From: Mesoplasma syrphidae
GTDB lineage: Bacteria; Bacillota_I; Bacilli_A; Mycoplasmatales; Mycoplasmataceae
DNA: 64,000 nt
Direction of reading: 5' to 3'
NCBI RefSeq assembly: GCF_002843565.1
Contig: NZ_CP025257.1
Span: 62,001-126,000 of the forward strand
Position numbers and translations under genes: made by a program. This document shows, piece after piece, positions 14,332-25,141 of this stretch (positions within the stretch are counted from its first letter, which is position 1; each line of letters begins with the position of its first letter). Below the pieces are notes generated by a model. It was not told the DNA's origin. It saw only the letters and a program-made list of their open reading frames with translations, and did no database searches.

Positions 14332-14856
14332 ATGAAAAAAATTGTTTTAATTAATCCAACTATAGCATATGAAGCTGAGATTAAAAAATATGTTGAAGAA
14401 TTTGATAATAAAGTTATTGAAGGAAGTTCTCAACTATTTGCTATGTCGAATATTAAAGAGTGATTGCAATATTTAAAAAATCAAAAGGACGCCAAAAATT
14501 TGCCGCTTGGCAGAGTACCCTCACTGGAATTTCTAGTAGTTGATATAGAAAGTACTGAATTAGTTGGTTTAGTTAATATTCGCTTAAGTTTAACAGAATA
14601 TTTATTAAATTATGGTGGTCATATTGGTTATTCTGTTAGTCCAAAACATCGCCGCAAAGGTTATGGAACTGAAATTTTAAAGTTGGCTTTACAAGAAGCA
14701 ACAAAGCACGGGATTAAACAAGTTTTGGTAACTTGTAAAGCAGATAATATTGGATCAATGAAGGTTATCCTTAACAACAAGGGTATACTAGAAGACCAAA
14801 GATATGAACCAGAGCAAAAACTAGTTTTTAATCGTTACTGAATTTCTGTGGAGTAA
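14332..14856 (+). CDS. GNAT-family N-acetyltransferase
   Basis: The 174-aa cytoplasmic protein has a GNAT core. Motif A is GYSVSPKHRRKGYGTEIL, where the RRKGYGT loop matches the acetyl-CoA pyrophosphate-binding Q/R-x-x-G-x-G/A. It is followed by the helix LKLALQEATKHG and the strand VLVTCKADNIGS. The substrate is unknown. The ribosome site is strong. It stands alone before the purA riboswitch; a weak A/T hairpin follows its stop. Confidence 0.88.
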
Positions 14857-14940
14857 CAAAAATCAAAAAAACTTTGAATATTTTTTTTAAAGTTATTATG
14901 TGGATATAGAGTATAATAATTTATGTAATTTAATATAGAA

Positions 14941-15004
14941 AACTTATATAATTCTGCATAGTGGGCAGGAGTCTCTACCTTACACCAATGTAAGATTATG
15001 AGTT
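14941..15004 (+). promoter_or_regulatory. Purine riboswitch aptamer (U74, adenine type) upstream of purA
   Basis: The sequence folds as a three-way junction. P1 pairs AACTTAT (14941-14947) with ATGAGTT (14998-15004). P2 is TTCTGC/GCAGGA with a 7-base loop, J2/3 contains the conserved TCTACC core, and P3 is CTTAC/GTAAG with a 6-base loop. J3/1 reads ATT followed by ATG, so the specificity base equivalent to C74/U74 is U. By the established rule for this class, U74 recognises adenine and C74 guanine. The P2 loop (ATAGTGG) departs from the usual GATATGG. A -10-like TATAAT lies at 14912-14917. Confidence 0.82.
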
Positions 15005-15007
15005 ATT

Positions 15008-15063
15008 AAAACTAGCAAAAAAGCTATGGGTTTTCGTAATCTTTTTTTGTTAGTTTTTGTTTG
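15008..15063 (+). terminator. Riboswitch expression platform: terminator hairpin
   Basis: AAACTAGCAAAAAAG pairs with CTTTTTTTGTTAGTTT (ending near 15056), followed by a U-rich tail. The aptamer's 3' part (AAGATTAT, 14992-14999) can instead pair with GTAATCTT inside this hairpin. That would be an antiterminator, so ligand binding should favour termination and switch purA off. Confidence 0.72.
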
Positions 15064-15079
15064 TTTTCAAGGAGGAAAT

Positions 15080-16378
15080 ATGGAAAGAAAATATAAATCA
15101 TTAGTCGTAGTTGGAACACAATGAGGTGATGAAGGAAAAGGTAAAATTACAGATTATTTTGCTCAGAAGGCAGACATGGTTGTAAGGTTTGCTGGTGGAG
15201 ATAATGCTGGTCATATGATTGAGTTCAACAATAAACGTCACAAAGTTACAATTGTTCCTTCAGGAATTTTTAACCCAGAAGTTCTAAATGTAATTGGTAA
15301 TGGAGCGGTTGTCAATTTGGAAAAACTAGTTTTGGAAATGCAACGCTTACAAGAATCACATATTAATACTGATAACTTATTTATTTCTGATCGCGCACAT
15401 TTAATTTTTGATTGACACTGTCAAATTGATGAGTTACAAGAAGAAGCTCGTAAGGCTCAAAAAATTGGAACTACGAAGCGAGGAATTGGCCCAACGTATG
15501 CAGATAAGGCGTCTCGTTATGGGATTAGAGTATGCGATGTTAAGCAACCTAATTTTAAATCTGTTTTGCAAGAGAATTTGGATTATCATAATGAAATAAT
15601 CACAAAAATCTATAATGGGAATAGTTATTCATTTTCAGAGGTTTATGAAAAACTAATGAAGTACTATAACTTTATTGCTGATAAAATTGTTGATTCTGGA
15701 GAAGTAGTCGCAAGAACAATTGAAAATAATAACTTTGTCTTATTTGAGGGAGCGCAAGGAGTATTACTTGATATTGATCACGGAACATACCCATTTGTTA
15801 CATCTTCATCATGTTCTGCGAACAATGCCTCAATTGGAACTGGAATTCATGCCAAACATGTTCAAAAAGTTGTTGGTGTTGCAAAAGCATATAATACTCG
15901 TGTTGGAGCTGGAGGAATGCCTACAGAAATTACAAATGAGGTTTGCTTAAGAATTCGCGAACGTGGAAATGAATATGGATCAAACTCAGGACGACCAAGA
16001 AGAATTGGTTGATTTGATGCAGTAGCTATGAAATACGCAGTTAGAGTTGGTGGAATTGATGAACTATTTTTAACATTATTTGATGTTTTGGATACTGAAA
16101 AAATTATTAAAATTTGTGTCGCTTATGAACTTGACGGAAAACAAATTCAAACTATGCCAGCTAATGATAATGATTTATTGAGATGTCAGCCGATTTATAT
16201 TGAAATGCCAGGATGACAAACAGATATTACTAAAGTACGAAGCTATGAAGAATTGCCTCAAAATGCTAAAAATTATATGGCAAAAATTGCTGAAATTACC
16301 GGAGCTAAATTTTTGGGATTTTCTGTTGGTCCAGATCGTACGCAAACAATTCTATTAAAAGGAGAATTTGATGATTAA
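15080..16378 (+). CDS. purA: Adenylosuccinate synthetase
   Basis: The 432-aa enzyme joins IMP and aspartate using GTP, the first step from IMP to AMP. The P-loop motif is GTQWGDEGKGK, with Trp encoded by TGA. Further family blocks are FAGGDNAGH, the [17 protein letters not shown] region, [32 protein letters not shown] and the C-terminal [11 protein letters not shown]. The start has an ideal GGAGGA site. Expression is predicted to be gated by the riboswitch and terminator just upstream. It overlaps purB by 8 bases (ATGATTAA), implying coupled translation. Confidence 0.97.
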
Positions 16379-17663
16379 CAGATATACGATTGAAGATGTT
16401 GAAAATATTTGAAGTGATCAAAATAAATATAATATTTGATTGAAGGTTGAACAGTTAGTTTGTGAGGCTTGAGCTAAAATTGGTGTAATTCCTGAAGAAG
16501 ATGTTAGATTAATTAAGGAAAAAACTTATGTTGATTTAAAGCGTATGGCAGTAATAGAAGAAGAGACTAAACATGATGTTGTTGCATTTACTAGAATGCT
16601 TTCTGAGCAATTAAATGTTGAAAGTAAATGAATTCATTTGGGAATTACTTCAACAGATATTGTCGATACAGCTCAAAACTATATGATCAAAGAATCAAAT
16701 CAAATTATATTTAAAGAGCTATTTGAAATAACAGAAGTTTTGAAAAAATTGGCAATTGCCAATCAAGATATTTTAATTATGGGACGTACTCATGGAATGT
16801 ATGGTGAACCTACATCACTAGGACTGAAATTTGCTTTATGATATGAAGAATTTATGCGTCAAATTGAGCGTTTTGAATTGGCAGCAGCGCATATTGAAGT
16901 AGCGAAAATTTCTGGATCAATGGGAAATTATGCGAACTTGGAATTAGAAATCGAAGATTATGTGGCTGAAAAATTAGAACTTGGAATTGATACTTTATCA
17001 ACACAAGTAACTCAACGTGATCGTCATGCATTTTTGATTGAAGTATTTGCTAACATTGCTTCGACTTTAGAAAAAATTGCAACAGAAATTAGACTATTCC
17101 AAAGATCTGATGTTAATGAAATGGCTGAAGGTTTTGCTAAAAATCAAAAAGGTTCTTCATCAATGCCTCATAAAAAAAACCCAATTTCAAGTGAAAATAT
17201 TTCAGGATTGGCTCGTTATATTCGTGCTCAAGTTATTGTAGTTCTAGAAAACAATAATTTATGACATGAACGTGATATTTCCCATTCATCAAATGAGCGA
17301 ATTATTTTTCCAGATGTATATAATGTTTTAGTTTATGCTATTCGTAGAATGAAAGATACATTAGAAAATTTGGTAATAAATTACGATGTAATACAACAAC
17401 ATATTATTGATGCTAAAAACATTTATTTTTCTCAAAGAGTTTTGACATACGTTTTAATGTTCAATAAAAAGGTTACTCGTGAAATTGTTTATGACATAAT
17501 TCAAGAGGCAACATTGGAGTGTTTAAGAGAACATACTGACTTTAAAGATGTTATTTTGAAAAGTCAAATAGTCAATTATATTTCTAAATCAGAGCTATCA
17601 CTTTTATTTGATGACCAGTTTTTTAACCGTCAAACAAAAAAAATATTTGAGAAAATATTTTAA
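16371..17663 (+). CDS. purB: Adenylosuccinate lyase
   Basis: The 430-aa enzyme of the fumarase/aspartase superfamily cleaves adenylosuccinate to AMP and fumarate (and SAICAR if the de novo path existed). Signature elements are [29 protein letters not shown], the catalytic loop [18 protein letters not shown] and [13 protein letters not shown]. The start overlaps the purA 3' end, so both AMP-forming steps sit under one riboswitch. The rest of de novo purine synthesis is not seen here, which fits an IMP-salvage role. Confidence 0.97.
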
Positions 17664-17737
17664 TTTTAAAGATTATAATGACTTTTAAAGATTTTATAAA
17701 TATAATAAAATATAGATTAAAATCATATGGAGGCATT

Positions 17738-18733
17738 ATGGAAATAACTGTAGTAGAAAAAAAGGGTAATAGAAGAGCTATTAATTATTGATTAGTATTC
17801 TTTTTAATAATTTTCTTAGCATCATTTGCTGTTGCAATGTTAATTAAAATTTTAAACCCAGTATTTAACCAAGAAGAGGGGCTTACAAAAGACTTTTTGT
17901 TTGGACCTGCAGGAGTAATCAACTTTAGTTTGGCAAATTGAAATAACGGAGTCGCATTTAGAGTAGATTTTATTGCTAACATCTTTTTATTAATTGTGGC
18001 ACCAGCTTCATTTTTAATATGAGTTCTTTTATCAATTCTTGCGATTTATACAGCAAATGACGAAATTGTAATTGAACAAAACGAAGAGATAATTGCTGAA
18101 GAATCAAAATGTGAGATTAAAGATTTTTCGCCAATTTTTAATATTAATTGTGTTTGTGGAAAAAATGAAGAGACAACCCTTGCTGAAAGTAGCCAAATAG
18201 ATGAAAATCAGATAGTCATAGAAAAACTAATGATTGAAGAAAAGATTGAGGAAGAAGTGTTTGAAAAAAATCAAGAAGCTCAAGAGAACAATGAAGTTTT
18301 GAGTGGCGAAGAAGTTATTAATGAAAAAATTGAAATTGAAGAGAAAACGAAAAGAAAAGTAGCTAGTAAAAAAGCTGAGCCAATTGTAGTTGAAGAAACA
18401 ACTAAAGAAATCATTAAACCAAAAGCAAATAAGACTCCTAAAATTAAAAAAGAGCAAGTTTCTAAAAAAATGATTTTGGATGAACTTATAGCGAATAATT
18501 CAGACATTTCTAAAAAACGAGTTAAAGCAATTATGGACCATACTTTTGCAACTATGCAAAGAAAACTACAAGAATCTGAAGAAGTGACAATTTCAGGTTT
18601 TGGTAAATTGGTAACAGTTGCTAAGCCTTCAAAAGTTTCTCGTAATCCTTTAACTGGTGAAACAATTAACATACCAGCTCAAACTGGGGTTAAATTTAAG
18701 CCGTCAAAAACTTTGAAAGAAAAAATGAAATAA
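17738..18733 (+). CDS. Membrane-anchored HU/IHF-like DNA-binding protein
   Basis: The frame codes for 331 aa from ATG with TGGAGGC upstream. Domains in order are a basic N-terminus (KKGNRR), a transmembrane helix at about 17-36, a loop of about 40 residues, a second helix at about 79-103, a charged linker (104-239, acidic then Lys-rich with KTPKIKK), and a C-terminal HU domain (about 240-331). The HU signatures are SKKMILDEL, the turn ISGFGKL, the DNA-arm motif SRNPLTGETINIPA and the ending FKPSKTLKEKM. The positive-inside rule puts both termini in the cytoplasm, so the HU domain faces the nucleoid. It could tether the chromosome to the membrane; this function is inferred. The whole frame has no TAA or TAG. 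Confidence 0.85.
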
Positions 18734-18754
18734 TTATCAAATATAATATTAAAT

Positions 18755-18826
18755 AAAAAATACTCAAATATAATTTAACAAAATTTTAAATTTTGCCTTT
18801 ATCTTAATATTCGAGTATTTTTTCTT
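18755..18826 (+). terminator. Long-arm terminator after the HU-fusion gene
   Basis: AAAAAATACTC (18755-18765) is complementary to GAGTATTTTTT (18813-18823). A smaller A/T hairpin lies inside the loop. The distal arm runs into a T-rich tail. Confidence 0.6.
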
Positions 18827-18866
18827 TTTAAATAATGCTGGCATTAGTTTATTAGTAGGAGATATT

Positions 18867-19622
18867 ATGAAAACAAGAATTACAAAAATTATTGCAACAT
18901 GTTTTTTATTTGTTAGTGTGATTACGTGTATCTTTAATATTGCAACCATTAAGCAGGGATATGAAGTTAATCGAATTAAAACAGATCAAAGAGTTGTCAT
19001 GCTTACCTTTGATGATGGGCCTACAACTGACGATTTAGATATTCTAAATATTTTGAAATCAGAAAATATTCATGCTACATTTTTTATGACAGGTGTAAAC
19101 TTAGCAAAATATAAAACAGATCAAAACGTAAAAGTTGTTGTTGATAGGATAATAAAAGAGGGCCATACAATTGGTAATCATACATACAACCATAATGAAT
19201 ACATTCATAATGAAAAGAAACTGATTGAAGAAATTCAAAAGACTAATCAGCTAATTGAAAATGCTTATGTTGAAAATAATGTTTCAATTTTGAAAAAAGA
19301 AATTCCAGTTCGCTTATCGTATTTGCAATATTTTAAAGGAATTGACTTTGTTGAAAAACAAGTCGGCATTAAATATTTGGTAAGAGGTTATTTAGGAACT
19401 GATTATAACGAAGAAATTACTGGCAAAAATAAAATAATCAATCAGTACATGTCGCATTTATCTCCAGGAAAAATTTTTGTTTGTCATACCCGAAGCTACG
19501 CTAAAGTTTGACTTCCCAAACTTATAACTAATTTAAAAGAAAAAAGCTACAGTTTTGCGGCATTTAGAGATGACGCAGGTCAAATGGATTCGTATAAAAA
19601 ATATGGAAAGTTGGTGTTTTAA
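18867..19622 (+). CDS. Polysaccharide deacetylase-like (NodB homology) protein, membrane-anchored
   Basis: The 251-aa protein has an N-terminal hydrophobic segment (residues 7-29) without a clear lipobox, probably an anchor placing the enzyme outside. NodB motifs are largely present: motif 1 TFDDGPTTDD with the catalytic base and metal Asp, motif 2 GNHTYNHNEY (H-T-x-x-H), and a late IFVCHTRSYAKV holding the distal His. The usual R-x-P-[FY] motif 3 is degraded to VRLSY. Substrate is unknown, since a wall-less cell has no peptidoglycan to deacetylate; a capsule or glycolipid sugar is possible. Its stop overlaps the next ATG (TAATG). Confidence 0.82.
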
Positions 19623-19951
19623 TGCACTTTTCAATCGTTGAGATTTTTCACCTATTGCTTAATAGTATCTGCGGCATATTTGGCTTAGTTTTTAGTATAT
19701 ATTTATTGACAAGGGTAAACTTTAAAAGAAAAAGTGAAGACAGTAAAGCGCTTAAAATCTTATTTTTAATTGGGCTATTGATAAGTTCATTGCTAATATT
19801 AGTTTTTTTGATTATAAGCTTAACAATTCTGAAATCATCATGGGCAGTGGTCGTTTTGGCTCCAACAATTTTATTAGGTTTTTCATTATTATTTTTTAGT
19901 GGATACCTTATTACAAGTTGATTTAGTACAAAAAACCTTAAGGAATATTAA
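19622..19951 (+). CDS. Small membrane protein coupled to the deacetylase
   Basis: The 109-aa protein has three predicted helices (about 8-29, 44-68 and 73-98) and a basic loop RVNFKRKSEDSK between the first two. Its ATG overlaps the deacetylase stop by one base, so the two are almost certainly co-translated and may work together. I do not recognise the family. A hairpin AGCATTT/AAATGCT at about 19970-19993 follows and may end the unit. Confidence 0.7.
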
Positions 19952-20024
19952 GTCCTTACATTTTGAAGCATTTATTTCATTGGAAATGCTAAAATATTTT
20001 TAACAACTTTGGAGGCAAAATTTT

Positions 20025-22697
20025 GTGAAACAATATCATTATACAGAATCTAATAAGGTCATTGCAGTTGCTAATACCGATATTGAAAATTTATCATTGC
20101 AACTAGATACTAGCATTGGTATTAAGGAAAATTTTAGGTCACAGCAGAAAAAGAAATATGGTGGGAATGAAATTATTGTCCCCAAATTTCATCATGTTAA
20201 GAAATTTTTTGAAGCTCTAACAGAGCCCTTCAACTTATTATTATGGTTAATTGCAATCGGTGAACTGCTTATTTATATTTTCATAACAGATGAAGGTAAG
20301 CACGATTTAATTAATTTAATTTCCTCATTAATTGTTTTTTTCATGATTTTTTTGGCAGCGGTTATTGATTATATTCAAGAATTCAAAGCCTACAAAACAA
20401 ATATTGAATTGAACAAAATCATTGAAAATAGCTTTTGAGTTTTAAACGGCTCAGTGACAAACTTTAACGATCTTAGTTTTTTAAATATTAAAAATAAGCT
20501 AATTAGTTGTGATCAATCTCAACTTTTATATGGAGATGTCATAGTTTTGCATCAAGGAGATATCGTTCCTGCGGATGCAAGAATATTGTGAACAAACAAT
20601 TTTACAGTTAATCAGTCATCACTAACTGGCGAAGCAGAACCAGTTGAAAAGCTAATATCAAATTCAAAAGAGCGTTTAATTGAGCTGGACAATATTTTAT
20701 TTGCTCAAACAGTAATAGCAACCGGAACTTGCATCGCCGTTATTATCAATGTTGGCGAAAAAAATTATGCTTCATCAATTTTGCAAATGGTTAATGATGA
20801 TGAGCCAAGTGAGTATGAAAAAGGTTTGACTAAAATTACCCGTATTTTAGTGGCCTCAATTTTAGTAATGGTTCCAATAATTATGATTGCTGCAGGACTG
20901 CGAAGCGGGGGGACAAGTCAAGATTGAGTTTCTGCATTAATCTTTGCTTTGTCAATTGCTGTCGCTTTAACACCTGAAGCACTGCCGGCAATTATTTCTT
21001 CTAATCTAAAATTAGGAAGTAAAAAAATGGCCAAAGAAAAGGTTGTAATTAAAAAGCTTAGTGTTGTTCAAAATATGGGAAGCGTTGATATTCTAGCAAC
21101 TGATAAAACTGGGACCTTAACTTTAGATAAAGTTCAATTAAATAGTTGCCAAAATTTCAATAATCAAGAAGACCCTTATTTGCTAAGAATGCTTTTCTTA
21201 AATGCAAGTTTTCAGCAAAATTTATCTAATAAAATAGATCAGGCTATCATTGATTTGCTTGCATCACAAATGGACTTATCAAATGTTGAACTTGTTGAAG
21301 ACCAAGCCTTTAGTCATCAAACTCGAATTTCATCGGTCCTGGTTAAAGAAAACGATCACTACCTTCAAATTTCTAAAGGCTCTGTTGATGAAATCTTAAA
21401 TCAATCAAAATTCATAAGACTTGGAAAAAAAGTTGTTATTTTATCTGATGAACTAGTTGATATGGTTAAACAAACAATTGACACATGAACAAAACAAGGA
21501 TTTAGAAGCATTTTAATTAGTACAGCTGTAACGACCACACTTAAAGATACAGATTTGGTATTAGAAGGAATGGCTCTTTTTGAAGATGTATTAAAAAACG
21601 ATGTCGTGGAAACATTGGAAATTATCAAGAAATACAGTATTGACTTAAAAATTTTGACAGGCGATGCCCAAGATATTGCTCTAAATATTGCTCATCAAAT
21701 TAATTTAAAAACTTCCAGAACTTTGAGCGGCGAGCAGCTAGAAAATTATTCATCAGCTGAACTCCAAGAAATTTTAAAACTTTGCAATGTATTGGCAAAA
21801 CTTTCTCCTACTGATAAAACAAAAATTATTGAAACTTTGAAAATTAATAATGTGATTGCATTTTTGGGTGATGGCATCAATGATGCTGGAGCTTTAAGAG
21901 CAGCTGACGTAGGAATTTCAGTTAACAATGGGACTCCGTTAGCAAAATCTGCTGCAGACGTCATTTTGTTGGAAAAAGACTTAAGAGTTTTGGAAAATGC
22001 TTTTGTTCAAGGTCGTGAAATTTTTGCAAATGCCATTAAATATATTAAAATTACAGTTGCATCCAACTTTGGAATGTTGCTAACTCTATTAATTTCCTCA
22101 CTGTGACTTGAGTTTCCTTCTATGTCACCAATTCAATTATTATTGCAGAATTTGATTTTTGACTTTGCAAATTTAATTTTTGTATTTGATTCAGTTGACA
22201 ATAGCAGTATTCGCAAACCACAAAAATGAAATGCTAAATCAATTATTCCATTTGGATTATGGAATGGGTTAGTTTTGACAATTATCAGTATTTTAAATTT
22301 TTTAATTTTGGGATTTGTTTTCGGTTTACTAACAAATGGAGTATATGCTCATGAAACAATTGATCAACAGCAATTTCAAACCGCATTCTTTTTAGAATCA
22401 ATTTTGACGCACATTCTAATTATTTTAGTGTATAGAACAGAACATATATCATTTATTAAGGCTCGACCAACTAAAACATTAGTTTATGGTTTATTAGGAT
22501 TTGCATTAATTCCGTTTTTGTTTATTGGGCTTGATAATCACTTAAATAATCTAGGATTTAAAATTATGAGTGGAACTCACCAAGGTGTCAATTTGGGTTG
22601 ATGGTACCTTGTTTTAGTTGGACTTTTAGTATTAGCATGAGTACTAGCGGAATTGTTCAAAAAATGCTACAAGAAAGTTTTTAAATCGTGATTGTAA
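20025..22697 (+). CDS. mgtA: P-type ATPase, magnesium-translocating (MgtA/MgtB type)
   Basis: The 890-aa transporter starts at GTG, with TTGGAGGC 7 bases upstream. The phosphorylated Asp360 lies in ATDKTGTLT, the dephosphorylation loop is LTGEAEP, and the hinge is GDGINDAGALRAADVGIS. The sequence preceding the phosphorylation site (LTPEALPAIISSNL, then KKLSVVQNMGSVDIL) and the block SADVILLEKDLRVLE closely match MgtA-type Mg2+ importers rather than Ca2+ or K+ pumps. About ten membrane helices flank the cytoplasmic domains. No magnesium-sensing leader was recognised. The metal is inferred from subfamily resemblance. Confidence 0.9.
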
Positions 22698-22787
22698 ATT
22701 TTGCAAATCATCTCAAAACGAATTAGTTTTACTTTTCCGATTTATTATTATAAACTTATAGAAAATATGTCGAAAGGAAATCGTTAT

Positions 22788-24365
22788 ATGATAAAAAATA
22801 AAGCTAAGCTTTTTGAATTATTAACTTTATTTACAATGGTTGTTGGTACTGTTGTGGGAACGGGTATTTATGTCAAAAACAATGAGTTATTAGTTGAAAC
22901 AGGTAATCCGATTATTGCGATTATTTTGTGATTTGTTGTTGGAATGGTATGTGTGGGAATTGTTTATGTCTTCATTGAAATTTCCTCTTCTACTAGAAAA
23001 TTTGGAAATGGGACAGTTGGAAACTGAACAAAGCTATTTGTAGGCCGTAAAGCAGCATCAGTATGCAGCATGATGTATATGATTATTTATGTCCCAAGCT
23101 GTCAGGGAATTTTTACAGTATTGTTTGTTACCTATATTTTTAAAATTTTCAATGTCGTGTTGCCACCAGGTGCAATGTTTAGTCTATATTTGTTTATAGG
23201 AATTTCTATGATTGTAATTTTCTTATTTATTAATATGTATTCACCATTCAATGCTTCAAAAAAGATTTTAATTTTTGGAACCTTTTTTAAGTTTATTCCA
23301 TTAATTATAGCGCTTTTTGCAGGATTTATTTTGGCTGGACCAAATGGTGCAATGAGTAACGGTGGGCTTAACGATCAATCATGGTCAACATCTGATTTTG
23401 ATCCGGGATTATTTATTAGAGGTTTTGGTGGAATATTGTTTTCATTTGATGGGTTTATTTATATTGCAAATGCTCAAAAAACTGCTAAACATAAAGAAGT
23501 TGTTCCTAAAGCACTATTATTTGGAATGATCTTTGTAGCAATTTTTTATGTATTAATGGCCATTTCATTATTTTTAGGATCACCTGATGGAACAATTGAA
23601 AATATTCTGATTCAAGTATTTGGTGGTAAAGGAGCTGGCTCTCTAATCACTAACTTAGTGTCAATTGTAATTTGTTTTATAGGAATTAACATTTTTTCAT
23701 ATATCGGAGTTGTCGGAATGCAGTCTGATGCTCAATCTCGAGTTGTTTATTCAAAAGGAAGAAATATTGATTATATTAAAGCAGGATATATTCAAATGAT
23801 TGCTTCTATTATTGTTTTCACATTGTTTCTAACATTAGGATTTGGTTTGTTCTCTGGAAATTGACATGGGTTTCAAACTAGTATAGATATTGATAATTAT
23901 CAAAATTTAGTTTTCGGACATGCTGCTAAATATGTTGGAATTATGTCTTCAACTGCTGCTTGCTTTGGATTCTCATTTATAACATTGCTTATTTTTTCAG
24001 CAATTAGAAATCGCTGAACAAATAAAGTTGAAGTTTTAAAAATAAAAGGATTTTTGCCAGTTGCTTGAGTTTCAGGAATTCTTTTGGCAACATTTGTAAT
24101 TTTAGGAATTTATACATTCTTAGTGCCAATTGATGTTTATAAGGGACAAACTAGTTGAATTGAGTCTTCAGGATTTATTTTCTTATTGCTTTTATTAGCG
24201 GGAATTTCAGCAATAGCAATTTTATACTTTATTCAAGAATATAAGTTTAAAAAAGACCCATTTGTTAATGGATTTGAAGGTGAAATTCAACCTGAAGAAG
24301 TTATTGCTAAGAAAAAAGTATCTGAAGTTATTAAGATAGTAAAGGCTAAAGTTCTAAGACGCTAA
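22788..24365 (+). CDS. APC-superfamily amino acid permease
   Basis: The 525-aa integral membrane protein has about 12 helices. The N-terminus carries the APC helix-1 pattern FTMVVGTVVGTGIYVKNNELL, with the unwound Gly-rich segment. A conserved-looking FGGILFSFDGFIYIANAQKTAKH segment aligns with the helix-6 region (the F-x-G-F substrate gate). The ATG at 22788 has GAAAGGAAA at proper distance; an in-frame ATG at 22767 and a TTG at 22701 are less likely starts. The C-terminus is a charged tail. Substrate is not predictable. Confidence 0.85.
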
Positions 24366-24382
24366 ATAATGAAAAAACTATT

Positions 24383-24410
24383 AAAATCCATTTCTAATGG
24401 ATTTTTTATT
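24383..24410 (+). terminator. Intrinsic terminator after the permease
   Basis: AAAATCCATT (24383-24392) pairs with AATGGATTTT around a 3-base loop, followed by a T-run. Confidence 0.9.
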
Positions 24411-24444
24411 TATGATAAAATTATAAATGATAATGAGGTAAATT

Positions 24445-25104
24445 ATGGATAAAAAGCCAATAGTAAATGCACCAAATATTTTGACACTTATTCGTTTAAT
24501 ATTAGTTCCAGTCGTGATTTGTTTAATCTTAGTAAGCTATTATGCAGAAATGCAAGATTCTAATTCTTTAAACTGACAATGAACACTTGGAACTTTTGGT
24601 AAGTATCAATACAAATTGCCAATTTTATGAATGGCAGCAGGAATTGTATTTATTTTGGCATCTTTGACTGATTTTTTGGATGGCTATTTGGCTAGAAGAA
24701 ATAATCAGGTTACTGATTTTGGAAAGTTCTTTGATCCGATTGCAGATAAATTACTAGTAAATTCGGCTTTAATCTTATTAGCAGTTGCGGGAATTATTCC
24801 TTTATGAATGGTGTTAATTTTAATTTTACGAGATACTATTGTAGATTTTATTCGTATGATTTTATCTTCTAAACAAATTACATTAGCAGCCGGTATGGGT
24901 GGAAAGTTGAAAACATTATTTCAAATGGTTGGTTTATCATTACTGTTTTTTGTAAATTTCAAATTTTTTGCCAGCGTAGAGTTTTCTGCTACAGAATATG
25001 GTTGAATTAATCAAGTAATTATGATTCCAATGTACATTGCAACGTTTTTTAGTATTTATAGTGGAACAGTTTATTTCTGTAATGCTCGCAAAAATCTATT
25101 TTAA
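24445..25104 (+). CDS. pgsA: CDP-diacylglycerol-glycerol-3-phosphate 3-phosphatidyltransferase
   Basis: The 219-aa membrane enzyme makes phosphatidylglycerol-phosphate. The CDP-alcohol phosphotransferase signature D-G-x2-A-R-x8-G-x3-D-x3-D is complete ([19 protein letters not shown], then PIAD). About five membrane helices surround it. Together with cls at the right edge, it supplies the PG-to-cardiolipin branch. The ribosome site AATGAGGT precedes the ATG, and rsmG follows 37 bases later. Confidence 0.96.
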
Positions 25105-25141
25105 TTTAAAGAGCTAGTCTCTTTTATAGAAAAGGAGAACT

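Noticed and set aside
18227-18457. Phe/Asn-rich minus-strand frame opposite the HU-fusion gene
   Set aside because: It is the mirror of the Lys/Glu-rich linker on the plus strand; it lacks a ribosome site and codes low-complexity sequence only.
22701-22787. N-terminal extension of the permease from TTG at 22701
   Set aside because: It starts just after the P-ATPase stop without a ribosome site and adds residues not fitting the family; ATG 22788 has GAAAGGAAA upstream.
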